Assembly (NCBI RefSeq): GCF_008327685.1
Contig: NZ_BDDE01000011.1
Span: 266,361-330,360 of the forward strand
DNA from: Actinomadura sp. K4S16
GTDB taxonomy: Bacteria; Actinomycetota; Actinomycetes; Streptosporangiales; Streptosporangiaceae
Length of the DNA: 64,000 nucleotides
Direction: 5' to 3'
A program made the translations under genes and the position numbers. The stretch's first letter is position 1. Each line of letters opens with the position of its first letter. Positions 26,464 to 34,812 of the stretch are shown here, piece after piece. The notes below the pieces were generated by a model, which ran no database searches, was not told the origin of the DNA, and was given only the letters and a program-made list of their open reading frames with translations.

Positions 26464-27230
26464 CAGCCGCCTCCCGCGATGCGCTGCAGGTCGGCGTGCA
26501 GACCGGAGAACGCCTCCGGTCCGACGGCGAGGGCGCCGGTGAACACGTGCGAGATGTCGACGGTGAGGTAGGTGCCGGCGGCGAGCAGCGCCGCCATCAG
26601 CGCCAGCGGCACCAGCGCCATGCCGCGGGGGCGGGCGCCCACGAGGAAGGGCAGCAGCAGGACCACCGCGCCGGTGAGGACGGTGACGGCGAGCAGGCCG
26701 GCGGGCGGCGTCGTCCGGGCGTCGGCGGCGCGCTGCCGGCGCGCGGCCGAGATCTCGCCGAGGTGGTCGAGGACGGCGCCGCGGGCGTCCGAGGCCTCGT
26801 CGGTGCCGGGCTGGATCGCGATGACGTCGTGGCGCAGCCGGTCCAGTTCGGCCCAGGCCCGGGCGCTGAGGCGCCCGTGCTCCATCAGCCGCCACTCGGG
26901 GCCGCGGACGAGTTCGACATAGGTGATGAGCCCGTCCTGGACGCGCCGGGCGTCCGCGGCGGGGAGGCGCTCGGCGGCCCAGTAGGCCTCGGTGATCGCC
27001 TGGCTCTCGGTGTAGGTGTTGGAGCGGGCGGCGTCCGCCGTGGTCCACGGCACGACGATGGCGATGGCGAACGCCAGCAGGAACAGCGCCGAGAGCATGG
27101 CGCCGGTGTGGGACGAGGTGGGGCCGTCGGGGGCGCCGTCGTCCACGGTCCCGCGCGCCCGCCGCACCAGCCGGCTCGCCACGATGACCACGCCGACGGC
27201 GCAGGCCGCGGCCGCGAAATAGATGATCAT
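26463..27230 (-). CDS. DUF4239 (bestrophin-like) membrane protein
   Basis: A 255-residue membrane protein. One TM lies at the N-terminus (MIIYFAAAACAVGVVIVASR) and another near 45-65. A soluble helical region follows, with the conserved EAYWAAERLPAADARRVQ stretch, and then two C-terminal TMs. This layout is that of DUF4239 proteins, annotated as bestrophin-like. The ATG has GGGAGGGG immediately upstream. It is divergent from kamD and coupled to the proline-rich protein gene. Function is unknown; a channel role is only suggested by the family name. Confidence 0.75.
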   Translation of the reverse strand: MIIYFAAAACAVGVVIVASRLVRRARGTVDDGAPDGPTSSHTGAMLSALFLLAFAIAIVVPWTTADAARSNTYTESQAITEAYWAAERLPAADARRVQDGLITYVELVRGPEWRLMEHGRLSARAWAELDRLRHDVIAIQPGTDEASDARGAVLDHLGEISAARRQRAADARTTPPAGLLAVTVLTGAVVLLLPFLVGARPRGMALVPLALMAALLAAGTYLTVDISHVFTGALAVGPEAFSGLHADLQRIAGGG

Positions 27231-27411
27231 GCCCCTCCCGAAATCGTCCCGTCCATGACCGGGGGTGAGCATAGCTTTACCTAGAGTCGCCGTGGGGTGT
27301 TTGTCGCCGACCGTCACCTGGGGGTGAGATGGTCGTCGGCAGAGGGAAGGCGGGGCTGTGCGCCACCGGAAGGTGCGGGAGATGTGGTGGTAGTTCTTGT
27401 GGAATACGGTG

Positions 27412-27450
27412 TTCGTACCGGAAGATCTCCCGTAGAGAACTCGGTATGAA
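27412..27450. promoter_or_regulatory. Imperfect inverted repeat upstream of kamD
   Basis: TTCGTACCG (27412-27420) and CGGTATGAA (27442-27450) pair at 8 of 9 positions with a 21-bp spacer, 54 bp before the kamD ATG. The same spacer length occurs in the kamA/kdd repeat, but the half-sites differ. It could be an operator or a chance dyad. Confidence 0.3.
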
Positions 27451-27503
27451 GGATGATTGTTAGGACCGGCCTGAGAGGGGCGGCTGCGTGAGGGGAGACG
27501 GCA

Positions 27504-29123
27504 ATGGCGCCGCAGGGAAAGCTGGACCTCGACCCGGAGGTGGTGCGCACCGCCCGGCGCCTGGCCGCCCGGGCCGCCGAACCCATCATCGACATGGCCC
27601 GCTCCCACACCACCGTCTCGGTCGAGCGGGCGCTGCTGAGGCTGGCGGGCCTGACCGGCGCCGACGATGAGGGGCGCCCCTGGGTCAACCACCTCGCCGA
27701 CGCCGTCCGCGACCAGGTCGGGCTGGAGCACGGGCTCGCCCTGCCGGTCTGGGACGCGCTGCTGACCGGGCCGTACGGCTCCCTCGACGACCTGGCCCGG
27801 GCCGCCGCCCGCGGGCGGGTGTCGTTCCGGCTGCCGGCGGGCACCGACGCCGAGCACGCACGCAAGGCCGCGGGCGAGGCGGCCCGCGGCGGCATGGCGC
27901 GCGTCGACCGGCGCCGCGCCGAGCGCGACCGGCTGCTGGCCGAGCTGCCCACCCCCGACCGGGCCGACACGCCGAGGCCGCTGGTCTACCTGATCGTGGC
28001 GACGGGCGACATCTACGAGGACATCCCGCAGGCGCAGGCCGCCGCGCGCGAGGGCGCCGACGTCGTGGCGGTGATCCGCTCCACCGGGCAGTCGCTGCTG
28101 GACTTCGTGCCCGAGGGCGCCACCCGGGAGGGCTACGCCGGCACGTACGCCACCCGGGAGAACTTCCGGCTGATGCGCTCGGCGCTGGACGACGTGTCCC
28201 GCGAGCTCGGCCGGTACGTGCGGCTGACGAACTACGCCTCCGGGCTGTGCATGCCGGAGATCGCGACGCTCGCCGGGCTCGAGCGCCTGGACATGATGCT
28301 GAACGACTGCATGTACGGGATCATCTTCCGCGACATCAACCCGCGCCGGACGTTCATCGACCAGCGGTTCTCGCGGCAGATCCACGCCCGCGCCGGCATC
28401 GTCATCAACACCGGCGAGGACAACTACCTCACCACCGCCGACGCCGTCGACGCCGCGCACACCGTGGTCGTCAGCCAGCTGCTGAACGAGCGGTTCGGGC
28501 ACGAGGCGGGGCTCAGCGACGACCAGCTCGGCCTCGGCCACGCCTTCGAGATCAACCCGGCGATCCCGGAGTCGTTCCGGCTGGAGCTGGCGCACGCCCA
28601 GCTCGTCCGGGAGCTGTTCCCCGGCGCGCCGCTGAAGTACATGCCGCCGACCAAGCACATGACCGGCAACATCTTCGCCGGCTACCTGCTGGACGCGTTC
28701 TTCAACCTCGCCGGCGTGATGACCGGGCAGTCGATCATCCTGATCGGGATGATGACCGAGGGCATCCACACCCCCTGGCTGTCGGACCGCGACCTGGCGC
28801 TGGAGAACGTCCGCTACGTCCGCGACGCCTGCGGGAACCTCGCCGAGGACTTCATGCCCCGCCCGGACGGGATGCTCGTCCAGCGCGCCAAGCAGGTGCT
28901 GTCGGAGTCGGTGGAGCTGCTGGAGCGCGTCGCCGACGACGGGCTCCTGGAGGCCATCGCCGAGGGCACGTTCGGCGTCACCCGCCGCCCGCCAGACGGG
29001 GGCAAGGGCCTGGACGGCGTCGTCCCGCGCGCCGACGGGTACTTCAACCCCGCGATCGAGATCCTCGACACCGAGGACCCGCACGCCGCCCGCCCCGCCG
29101 CCGACCAGGAGGTGCCCGCATGA
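27504..29123 (+). CDS. kamD: Lysine 5,6-aminomutase alpha subunit
   Basis: A 539-residue catalytic subunit of the adenosylcobalamin- and PLP-dependent aminomutase that converts beta-lysine to 3,5-diaminohexanoate. Recognised by its full-length similarity pattern: PLVYLIVATGDIYEDIPQAQ, AGTYATRENFRLMRSALDDV, NDCMYGIIFRDINPRRTFID, GIVINTGEDNYLTTADAVDA and PLKYMPPTKHMTGNIFAGYL. These belong to the TIM barrel that covers the cobalamin. The ATG has a GAGGGGAGA ribosome site. Its stop overlaps the beta-subunit ATG. It begins a three-gene operon kamD-kamE-kal. Confidence 0.93.
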   Translation: MAPQGKLDLDPEVVRTARRLAARAAEPIIDMARSHTTVSVERALLRLAGLTGADDEGRPWVNHLADAVRDQVGLEHGLALPVWDALLTGPYGSLDDLARAAARGRVSFRLPAGTDAEHARKAAGEAARGGMARVDRRRAERDRLLAELPTPDRADTPRPLVYLIVATGDIYEDIPQAQAAAREGADVVAVIRSTGQSLLDFVPEGATREGYAGTYATRENFRLMRSALDDVSRELGRYVRLTNYASGLCMPEIATLAGLERLDMMLNDCMYGIIFRDINPRRTFIDQRFSRQIHARAGIVINTGEDNYLTTADAVDAAHTVVVSQLLNERFGHEAGLSDDQLGLGHAFEINPAIPESFRLELAHAQLVRELFPGAPLKYMPPTKHMTGNIFAGYLLDAFFNLAGVMTGQSIILIGMMTEGIHTPWLSDRDLALENVRYVRDACGNLAEDFMPRPDGMLVQRAKQVLSESVELLERVADDGLLEAIAEGTFGVTRRPPDGGKGLDGVVPRADGYFNPAIEILDTEDPHAARPAADQEVPA

Positions 29124-29959
29124 CGGTCGAGAGCCCCGGAACCGGTACCGGGACCCAGGCCCCCGCCGAGCCCGCCGACACCCGGCAGGTGATCCGCCCC
29201 TACGGCGACACCACCGGCGACGGCATGGTGCAGATGTCGTTCACCCTGCCCGTCCCGGCCGGGAAGCGCGCCGAGGCGGCCGCCCTGCAGCTCGCGGGGA
29301 AGATGGGCCTGGACCCGGCCAGCGTCGTCCACGCCAAGCCGATGGGCCCCGACTTCACCTTCTTCATCGTGTACGGGAAGGTGCGGCACCTCATCGACTA
29401 CGCCTCCATCCCCGTCCCGGAGGAGCGCGCCTACCCGCTGCTGACCGCCCAGGAGGTGAACCTGGCGATCCGCGAGGCGCTGAACCGGCGGCTGGTGGTC
29501 GTCGGGGCCTGCATCGGCACCGACGCCCACACCGTCGGGATCGACGCGATCCTCAACGTCAAGGGGTTCGCGGGGGAGAAGGGCCTGGAGTACTACCGGG
29601 AGATCCAGGTCGTGAACATGGGCGCCCAGGTCACGGTCGAGGAGCTGGTCGAGCGCGCCAAGGCCGAGGACGCCGACGCGGTGCTGGTGTCCCAGGTCGT
29701 CACCCAGCGCAACGCCCACCTGCACAACACCAAGCAGATGGCCGCCGCGTTCCACGCCGAGTACCCGACCGCGGTGGCCGGGGGCATGGGGCGGCCGCTG
29801 CTGGTCGTCGGCGGCCCCCGCTTCGACACCGTCACCGAGGCCGACCTCGGCGTCGACCGCATCTTCGGCAAGGGCACCACGCCCGCCGAGGTCGCCAGCT
29901 ACCTCGTGCACGCCCTGCTGCCCGGCGAGCACCGGCCCACCACGATGGAGGAAGAGTGA
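29120..29959 (+). CDS. kamE: Lysine 5,6-aminomutase beta subunit (B12-binding)
   Basis: A 279-residue subunit. The dimerisation region (about 20-115) is followed by a Rossmann B12-binding domain with GTDAHTVGID, whose H137 matches the base-off cobalt ligand of the DxHxxG motif. PLP would be bound by K148 in NVKG; the 11-residue spacing from the histidine equals that of H133/K144 in the clostridial enzyme. VSQVVTQRNAHLHNTKQMAA and GGMGRPLLVVGGPRFD complete the domain. All catalytic residues are present, so the enzyme should be active. It is coupled at both ends by 4-bp overlaps with kamD and the ammonia lyase. Confidence 0.93.
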   Translation: MTVESPGTGTGTQAPAEPADTRQVIRPYGDTTGDGMVQMSFTLPVPAGKRAEAAALQLAGKMGLDPASVVHAKPMGPDFTFFIVYGKVRHLIDYASIPVPEERAYPLLTAQEVNLAIREALNRRLVVVGACIGTDAHTVGIDAILNVKGFAGEKGLEYYREIQVVNMGAQVTVEELVERAKAEDADAVLVSQVVTQRNAHLHNTKQMAAAFHAEYPTAVAGGMGRPLLVVGGPRFDTVTEADLGVDRIFGKGTTPAEVASYLVHALLPGEHRPTTMEEE

Positions 29960-30351
29960 GCGACCCCCGCGAGGGACTGACCGTCACCCACCGCCGCTAC
30001 ATCCCCTACTCGCACGCGCACTACGCGGGCGACCTGGTCGACGGCGCCTACGTGCTGGGCCTGTTCGGGGACGTGGCCACGGAGCTGTGCATCCGCACCG
30101 ACGGCGACGAGGGCCTGTTCGCCTCCTACTCCGACGTGCAGTTCCGCGCGCCCGTCCGGGCCGGGGACGTCCTGGAGACCACCGCCGTGCTGACCCGCGC
30201 GGGCACCCGCAGCCGCGTGATGGACTTCGAGGCCCGCGTGGTGTGCCGGGGACGTCCCGACAAGGGCGAGTCGTCGGCCGAGGTGCTGCCGGAGCCGGTC
30301 GTCGCGGTCACCGCGTCCGGCACGGTCGTGGTAGCCGCGCCGGGAGGCTGA
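29956..30351 (+). CDS. kal: 3-aminobutyryl-CoA ammonia lyase
   Basis: A 131-residue hotdog-fold protein predicted to deaminate 3-aminobutyryl-CoA to crotonyl-CoA and ammonia, the last specific step of lysine fermentation. The N-terminus TVTHRRYIPYSHAHYAGDLV and the segment ATELCIRTDGDEGLFASY are characteristic. The length agrees with the fusobacterial enzyme. The GTG start overlaps the kamE stop. The genetic setting with kamD/kamE makes this assignment much safer than sequence alone, which would also fit a thioesterase-like hotdog protein. Confidence 0.85.
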   Translation: MSDPREGLTVTHRRYIPYSHAHYAGDLVDGAYVLGLFGDVATELCIRTDGDEGLFASYSDVQFRAPVRAGDVLETTAVLTRAGTRSRVMDFEARVVCRGRPDKGESSAEVLPEPVVAVTASGTVVVAAPGG

Positions 30352-30376
30352 TCCCGCCTCCGGCCGATCCAGGCCG

Positions 30377-30420
30377 TGATCGCAAAGGGCGTCCGGTGAA
30401 ATCGCCGAACGCCCTGATCA
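30377..30420 (+). terminator. Hairpin terminator of the kamD-kamE-kal operon
   Basis: An inner stem of 10 bp with one mismatch (30386-30396 with 30405-30415) around TGAAATCG, extended by an outer TGATC/GATCA pairing (30377-30381 with 30416-30420) across a GCAA bulge. It begins 25 bases after the kal stop. Confidence 0.65.
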
Positions 30421-30467
30421 TGGTGTTGAGCTGGGATAACATGGAGTCGCCGCAGAACATGCGGCGG

Positions 30468-30495
30468 TTGACAAGGTGGCGGAAGCCGGTAGTTT
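30468..30495 (+). promoter_or_regulatory. Sigma-70-type promoter
   Basis: Perfect -35 TTGACA (30468-30473), 16-bp spacer and -10 TAGTTT (30490-30495). It is oriented toward lnt; transcription would start near 30502, giving a leader of about 370 nt. Confidence 0.55.
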
Positions 30496-30871
30496 TGCTG
30501 CAGTCCAGCACGGGACTCACCGATCGGCCGCCCGAGGGGCCGCCGGGCGCCGCGCCGCGACGGGGACGGGGATCACGCGAGTGGTCGGCATCGTGCCCGC
30601 CCGAGCCAGCGCGGTGATCCGGGGCCGTGCCGGGCGGAGCCGCCCGATCGCGCGGGGGGTTGGACCCGGGAAGGGCCCGGACATCCAGTAGAAAACGGAG
30701 CCTCGTTCTCACCGCCTGTGGGACGACTCCGGCCCGATGGATGTCGCGGGCCCTCTTCCGTGTCCGGCACCCGGTGAACCGTCCGCTTTCGTTCTGACCT
30801 GTGCCCGCGGTCGCCGCGGGCGCCCGGTGCCGGTAGCGTTCCGGCAAGGACCCGAGTGAACGAGGTGGGAC

Positions 30872-32578
30872 GTGGCCCAGGAGACCCTCCCGGACCGGTC
30901 GCCGGCCGCGGGGCCGGACGGCGGCCCGGGCGGCGGGCCCGGTGGCGGGGCGCCGCGCCGGCGGCTCGCCCGGCTGCGCGGCGGCCTGCGCTCCGGGGGC
31001 CGCGCGGGCTGGCCCCGCACGCTGCTGGCGGCGGCGGCCGGGCTCCTGATGTGGCCCGCCTTCCCCCCGTTCGACCTCACGCCCCTCGCGCCGGTGGGCG
31101 TCGCGCTGCTGACCCTCGCGCTGCGCGGCCTGACGGCCCGCACCGGCGCCTGGCTCGCCTTCGTCGGCGGCGCCGCGTTCTTCATCCCCGCGCTGGAGGG
31201 CATCTCCCGGATCGGCCCGGACGGCTGGATCATCCTCAGCCTCGTCGAGGCCGCCTACTTCCTGCCCCTCGGCGCCGGCATCGCGCTGGTCACCCGGCTC
31301 CCGGGCTGGCCGGTGTGGACGGCCGCGCTGTGGGTCGGCCAGGAGGCGGTCCGCGGCCGCGTCCCGTTCGGCGGGTTCCCCTGGGCGCGGCTCGCGTTCA
31401 GCCAGACCGACACGCCGCTGACCCCGTACGCGTCCTTCGGCGGCGCGCCCCTCGTCACGTTCCTGACGGCCCTGCTGGGCGGGCTCCTCGCCTGCGCCGC
31501 CGTGGCCGCCCACCGCGCCTGGGCCCACCGTGCCCAGGCCGGAGCCTCCCAGCCCGACGGCTCCGAGACCGACGGTGCGGACGGGCGGGAGCCGTCCCGG
31601 ACGCGCCGGGCAATGGTCCCCGCCGCGGTCTGCCTCGGCGCGGTCGGCGCCGCCGTCGCCGGCGGCCTGCTGATCCCCACCCCCGCCTCGGGCCGCCCGG
31701 TCACCGTCGCGGTGATCCAGGGGAACGTGCCGCGCCTCGGCCTGGACTTCCTCGGCCAGCGCAAGGCCGTGCTGGACAACCACGTCAAGGCCACCCACGA
31801 GCTGGCCGAGGGGGTCCGCGCGGGGCGGTTCGCCAAGCCGGAGCTGGTGGTGTGGCCGGAGAACGCCAGCGACCTGGACCCCTACGCCGAGCCCGACGCC
31901 TACACCGCCATCGACGGCGCGGTGAAGGACATCGGCGTCCCCGTCCTCGTCGGCGCCCTCACCGACACCCCCGACGGGGAGAAGGTCGAGAACCGCGGCA
32001 TCGTCTGGGACCCCCGGACCGGCCCGGGCGACTACTACGTCAAGCGGCACCCCGTCCCGTTCGGCGAGTACCTGCCGTTCCGCGACGTCCTGACCAAGCT
32101 GATCACCCGGTTCGAGCGGATCCCGCGCGACTTCGCCAAGGGCGACCGCTCCGGCGTGATGGCGCTCGGGCCGGTGGACATCGGCGACGTGATCTGCTTC
32201 GAGGTCGCCTACGACAAGGAGGTCCGCGACGTGGCGCGCGGTGACATCCTGGTCGTGCAGACCAACAACGCCACCTACGGCAAGACCAGCCTGCCGCCCC
32301 AGCAGATCGCCATGTCGCGGCTGCGCGCGGTCGAACATGGCCGTACGATCTTGGTAGCCGCGACGAGCGGGATCAGCGCCATCGTCGCCCCCGACGGCCG
32401 GATGGTCGACCGGTCCCGGGAGTTCGTCCCCGACATCCAGGTCGCGGCCGTCCCGGCGCGCGCGTCGCGGACGACGGCCGACCGGCTGGGGGAGGCGCCC
32501 GAGTGGGCGCTCGCGCTGCTCGGGCTCGGCGCGGTCGGCGCGGCGGTACGGACAGCCAGGAAGAACGAGGGGAATTGA
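30872..32578 (+). CDS. lnt: Apolipoprotein N-acyltransferase
   Basis: A 568-residue membrane enzyme that N-acylates the diacylglyceryl-cysteine of lipoproteins. A Gly/Pro-rich N-terminal tail of about 50 residues precedes several TM helices (about 50-215 and 248-270). The external nitrilase-like domain has the full triad: E330 (VVWPE), K391 (YYVKRHPVPFGEY) and C442 (VICFE). Such triads mark active Lnt. The GTG start has GAGGTGG upstream. The polyprenol-phosphate-mannose synthase gene follows 5 bases after the stop; in Mycobacterium tuberculosis the two functions are fused in Ppm1, here they are separate. Confidence 0.92.
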   Translation: MAQETLPDRSPAAGPDGGPGGGPGGGAPRRRLARLRGGLRSGGRAGWPRTLLAAAAGLLMWPAFPPFDLTPLAPVGVALLTLALRGLTARTGAWLAFVGGAAFFIPALEGISRIGPDGWIILSLVEAAYFLPLGAGIALVTRLPGWPVWTAALWVGQEAVRGRVPFGGFPWARLAFSQTDTPLTPYASFGGAPLVTFLTALLGGLLACAAVAAHRAWAHRAQAGASQPDGSETDGADGREPSRTRRAMVPAAVCLGAVGAAVAGGLLIPTPASGRPVTVAVIQGNVPRLGLDFLGQRKAVLDNHVKATHELAEGVRAGRFAKPELVVWPENASDLDPYAEPDAYTAIDGAVKDIGVPVLVGALTDTPDGEKVENRGIVWDPRTGPGDYYVKRHPVPFGEYLPFRDVLTKLITRFERIPRDFAKGDRSGVMALGPVDIGDVICFEVAYDKEVRDVARGDILVVQTNNATYGKTSLPPQQIAMSRLRAVEHGRTILVAATSGISAIVAPDGRMVDRSREFVPDIQVAAVPARASRTTADRLGEAPEWALALLGLGAVGAAVRTARKNEGN

Positions 32579-32583
32579 CGCCG

Positions 32584-33330
32584 ATGGAGATCCCAGCCGG
32601 GCTCGGCCGGGTGCTCGTGATCATCCCGACGTACAACGAGCGGGACAACATCGAGCGCATCACCGGGCGGGTGCGCGAGGCCGTCCCGTCGGTGGACGTC
32701 CTGGTCGTGGACGACGCGAGCCCCGACGGGACCGGAGAGGTCGCCGACGCGATGGCGGCCGCGGACGAGCAGGTCAAGGTCCTGCACCGGCAGGGCAAGG
32801 AGGGCCTCGGCCCCGCCTACATCGCCGGTTTCCGGTGGGCCGCCGAGCACGGCTACGACGTCATGGTCGAGATGGACGCCGACGGCTCCCACCAGCCCGA
32901 GGAGCTGCCGCGGCTGCTGTCGGCGCTGGAGGACGCCGACCTCGTCATCGGGGCCCGCTGGGTGCCCGGCGGCAGGGTGCGCAACTGGCCGAAGCGGCGC
33001 GAGGCGCTGTCGCGCGGCGCCAACACCTACGCCCGGGTGATGCTCGGCATCCCGCTGCACGACTCCACCGGCGGCTTCCGCGCCTTCCGCGCCGCGACCC
33101 TGGAGAAGATCGGGCTGGAGGGCGTCGACTCGCGCGGCTACTGCTTCCAGATCGACCTGGCGCTGCGGGCCCTGCGGCAGGGCCTGCGCGTGGTCGAGGT
33201 GCCGATCACGTTCGTCGAGCGCGTCCACGGGACCAGCAAGATGAGCCGGGACGTGATGGCCGAGGCGGCGCTGCGGATCACCCAGTGGGGGATGTCCGAT
33301 CGCATCGGCAAGCTCCGCGACCCCCGCTGA
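32584..33330 (+). CDS. ppm1: Polyprenol monophosphomannose synthase
   Basis: A 248-residue GT2 glycosyltransferase transferring mannose from GDP-mannose to polyprenyl phosphate at the inner face of the membrane. Hallmarks: VIIPTYNERDNIERI at the N-terminus, VLVVDDASPDGTGEVADAM, the metal-binding DAD at 98-100 within MVEMDADGSHQ, GARWVPGG, and the C-terminal VPITFVERVHGTSKMS. There are no TM segments, as in the catalytic domain of mycobacterial Ppm1, whose membrane anchor is the adjacent Lnt part. The ATG at 32584 follows GAGGGGAA. The product feeds protein mannosylation and lipoglycan synthesis. Confidence 0.92.
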   Translation: MEIPAGLGRVLVIIPTYNERDNIERITGRVREAVPSVDVLVVDDASPDGTGEVADAMAAADEQVKVLHRQGKEGLGPAYIAGFRWAAEHGYDVMVEMDADGSHQPEELPRLLSALEDADLVIGARWVPGGRVRNWPKRREALSRGANTYARVMLGIPLHDSTGGFRAFRAATLEKIGLEGVDSRGYCFQIDLALRALRQGLRVVEVPITFVERVHGTSKMSRDVMAEAALRITQWGMSDRIGKLRDPR

Positions 33331-33356
33331 CGCGCGCCCGGCGCGCCGGGCGCGCG
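33331..33356 (+). terminator. Hairpin terminator after lnt-ppm
   Basis: A 10-bp GC stem (33331-33340 with 33347-33356) with loop GCGCGC, directly after the ppm stop codon. Confidence 0.65.
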
Positions 33357-33426
33357 CCGGGAAACGAACGGGGCCGTCCCTGCGTTGAACGGGGGAGAGG
33401 CTTTCGACGACCCCGAAGATGGAGAC

Positions 33427-33990
33427 ATGCTGCCGCTGCTGATCGTCCTGGCGCTCCTGCTGCTGCCGGTCCTGGAGATCTTCGTGCTGATCCAGGTCGG
33501 CGGGGTGATCGGCGTCTGGCCCACGGTCGGGCTGCTGATCGCCGAGACCGTCCTCGGCGCGTGGCTCGTCCGGCGGGAGGGCCGCCGCGCCTGGCGGGCC
33601 CTGCAGGAGACGGCACGGCGGGGCGTCCTGCCCGACCGGGAGGTCGCCGACGCGGCGCTGGTCATGGCCGGCGGCGTCCTGCTGCTGGTCCCCGGCTTCG
33701 TCACCGACGTGCTGGGGCTCGCGCTGGTGCTCCCGTTCACCCGCCCGCTCGTCCGCCGCGTCCTGGGCGTGTTCGCGGCCCGGCGGATGCGGGCCGCCGA
33801 GGAGCGCGCCGCCACGATGTTCCCGCCCGGCGCCGCCGGGTTCGACCCGTTCGGCCGCGGCCGGGGCCCCGAGCGCGTCGAGACCCCGCCGGGACCGGTG
33901 GTCCGCGGCGAGGTCATCGAGGACGACACGCCCGCCGAGCAGGACGACGCTCCCGCCGGGCAGAGGGACGACAGGCCCTCGCGCGCCTGA
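33427..33990 (+). CDS. fxsA: FxsA family membrane protein
   Basis: A 187-residue membrane protein. LIVLALLLLPVLEIFVLIQV, then GGVIGVWPTVGLLIAETVLGA, is the FxsA hallmark, followed by a third hydrophobic region VMAGGVLLLVPGFVTDVLGLA. The C-terminus is a soluble acidic tail. The E. coli member is a membrane protein linked to phage exclusion by F; its biochemical role is unclear. The start is set at the ATG at 33427 because upstream residues are acidic and unlike the family. It stands alone, convergent with the ABC exporter genes. Confidence 0.85.
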   Translation: MLPLLIVLALLLLPVLEIFVLIQVGGVIGVWPTVGLLIAETVLGAWLVRREGRRAWRALQETARRGVLPDREVADAALVMAGGVLLLVPGFVTDVLGLALVLPFTRPLVRRVLGVFAARRMRAAEERAATMFPPGAAGFDPFGRGRGPERVETPPGPVVRGEVIEDDTPAEQDDAPAGQRDDRPSRA

Positions 33991-33993
33991 CCG

Positions 33994-34812
33994 TCAGGCG
34001 TCGCGGGCGGCGAACACGGCGCCGCCCGCCAGCAGGGCCGCGGCCGTGTAGGCGGCCAGCACCCCGAGGCCCTGCCACGGCCCGATCGGCAACCGGTCCA
34101 CGCCCCGCGTCGCCTGGACGGCCAGGCCCGCCGTCATCGGCGCGGCCTTCGACAGCCGCTCCTGCCAGGCGTCGTCGCCGACGAGCCGGACGAGGACCGG
34201 GACGATCCACAGCAGCGCCAGCACCGCGCTGATCGCCGCCGCCTGCTCCCGCAGCACCGTCCCGGCGCCCAGCGCCAGCAGGGCGACCAGCACCAGGTAC
34301 AGGACGGTCCCGGCGGCCGCGCGGGCGGTGGGGCCGTCGGCGAGCGACAGCGGCGGGTAGCCGTTCGCGGCCGTGAAGCCGTTGCCGGGCAGGATGCCCC
34401 GCCCCGCCGCCAGCGACGCCAGCACCCCGGCCGTCCCGGCCGCGGCGACCAGGCCCGCCACCACGGCGGCCTTGGCGGCCAGCACCGTGATCCGGCCCGG
34501 CACCGCCGCCAGCGTCGCGGTGATCGTCCCTGCGGCGTACTCGCCGCCGACCGCCAGCACGCCGAGGACGACCGCGGCGACCTGCCCCACCTGGACGCCC
34601 GACAGCGCCAGCTTCGGCGTGTCCTCCATGCACCCGGCGGGCGTGGCGCAGTGCGCGGTGTCCACGGTCCCGGTGACCGCGGCGCCCACCGCGGCGACCA
34701 GGACGGCGAGCGCCGGCGCGAGCAGCGCGGTGCTCGGCACCGTGCGCAGCTTCGTCCATTCGGCGTGCAGCGCGTGCAGCGCGCGCCGGCTCCCGCGTGC
34801 CCGACCGGTCAT
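33994..34812 (-). CDS. ABC-2 type exporter permease
   Basis: A 272-residue permease. The N-terminus ALHAEWTKLRTVPSTALLAP is typical of actinobacterial ABC-2 subunits. TM1 is near 27-48, then comes a loop with two cysteines (AHCATPAGCMED), and about five more TMs follow, with GEYAAGTITATLAAVPGR between TM2 and TM3. It ends in a TM and a short FAARDA tail. The ATG overlaps the stop of the larger paralogous permease upstream, so the two form an operon with the ATPase and probably a heterodimer. The substrate is unknown. Confidence 0.85.
   Translation of the reverse strand: MTGRARGSRRALHALHAEWTKLRTVPSTALLAPALAVLVAAVGAAVTGTVDTAHCATPAGCMEDTPKLALSGVQVGQVAAVVLGVLAVGGEYAAGTITATLAAVPGRITVLAAKAAVVAGLVAAAGTAGVLASLAAGRGILPGNGFTAANGYPPLSLADGPTARAAAGTVLYLVLVALLALGAGTVLREQAAAISAVLALLWIVPVLVRLVGDDAWQERLSKAAPMTAGLAVQATRGVDRLPIGPWQGLGVLAAYTAAALLAGGAVFAARDA

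Larger units (their letters stand above)
30352..30871. other. 520-bp non-coding gap between kal and lnt
   Basis: No convincing gene is seen on either strand. The gap holds the operon terminator (30377-30420) and a strong-looking promoter (30468-30495) about 375 bp before the lnt start. The remaining stretch is very GC-rich, with several possible stems (for example around 30525-30560), and could be a long 5' leader or a small RNA. Confidence 0.4.

Noticed and set aside
25780..26571. Plus-strand Gly/Arg-rich ORFs opposite the proline-rich gene
   Set aside because: They are the complement of Pro/Glu codons; the minus-strand frame has a signal peptide, TM and coupled start.
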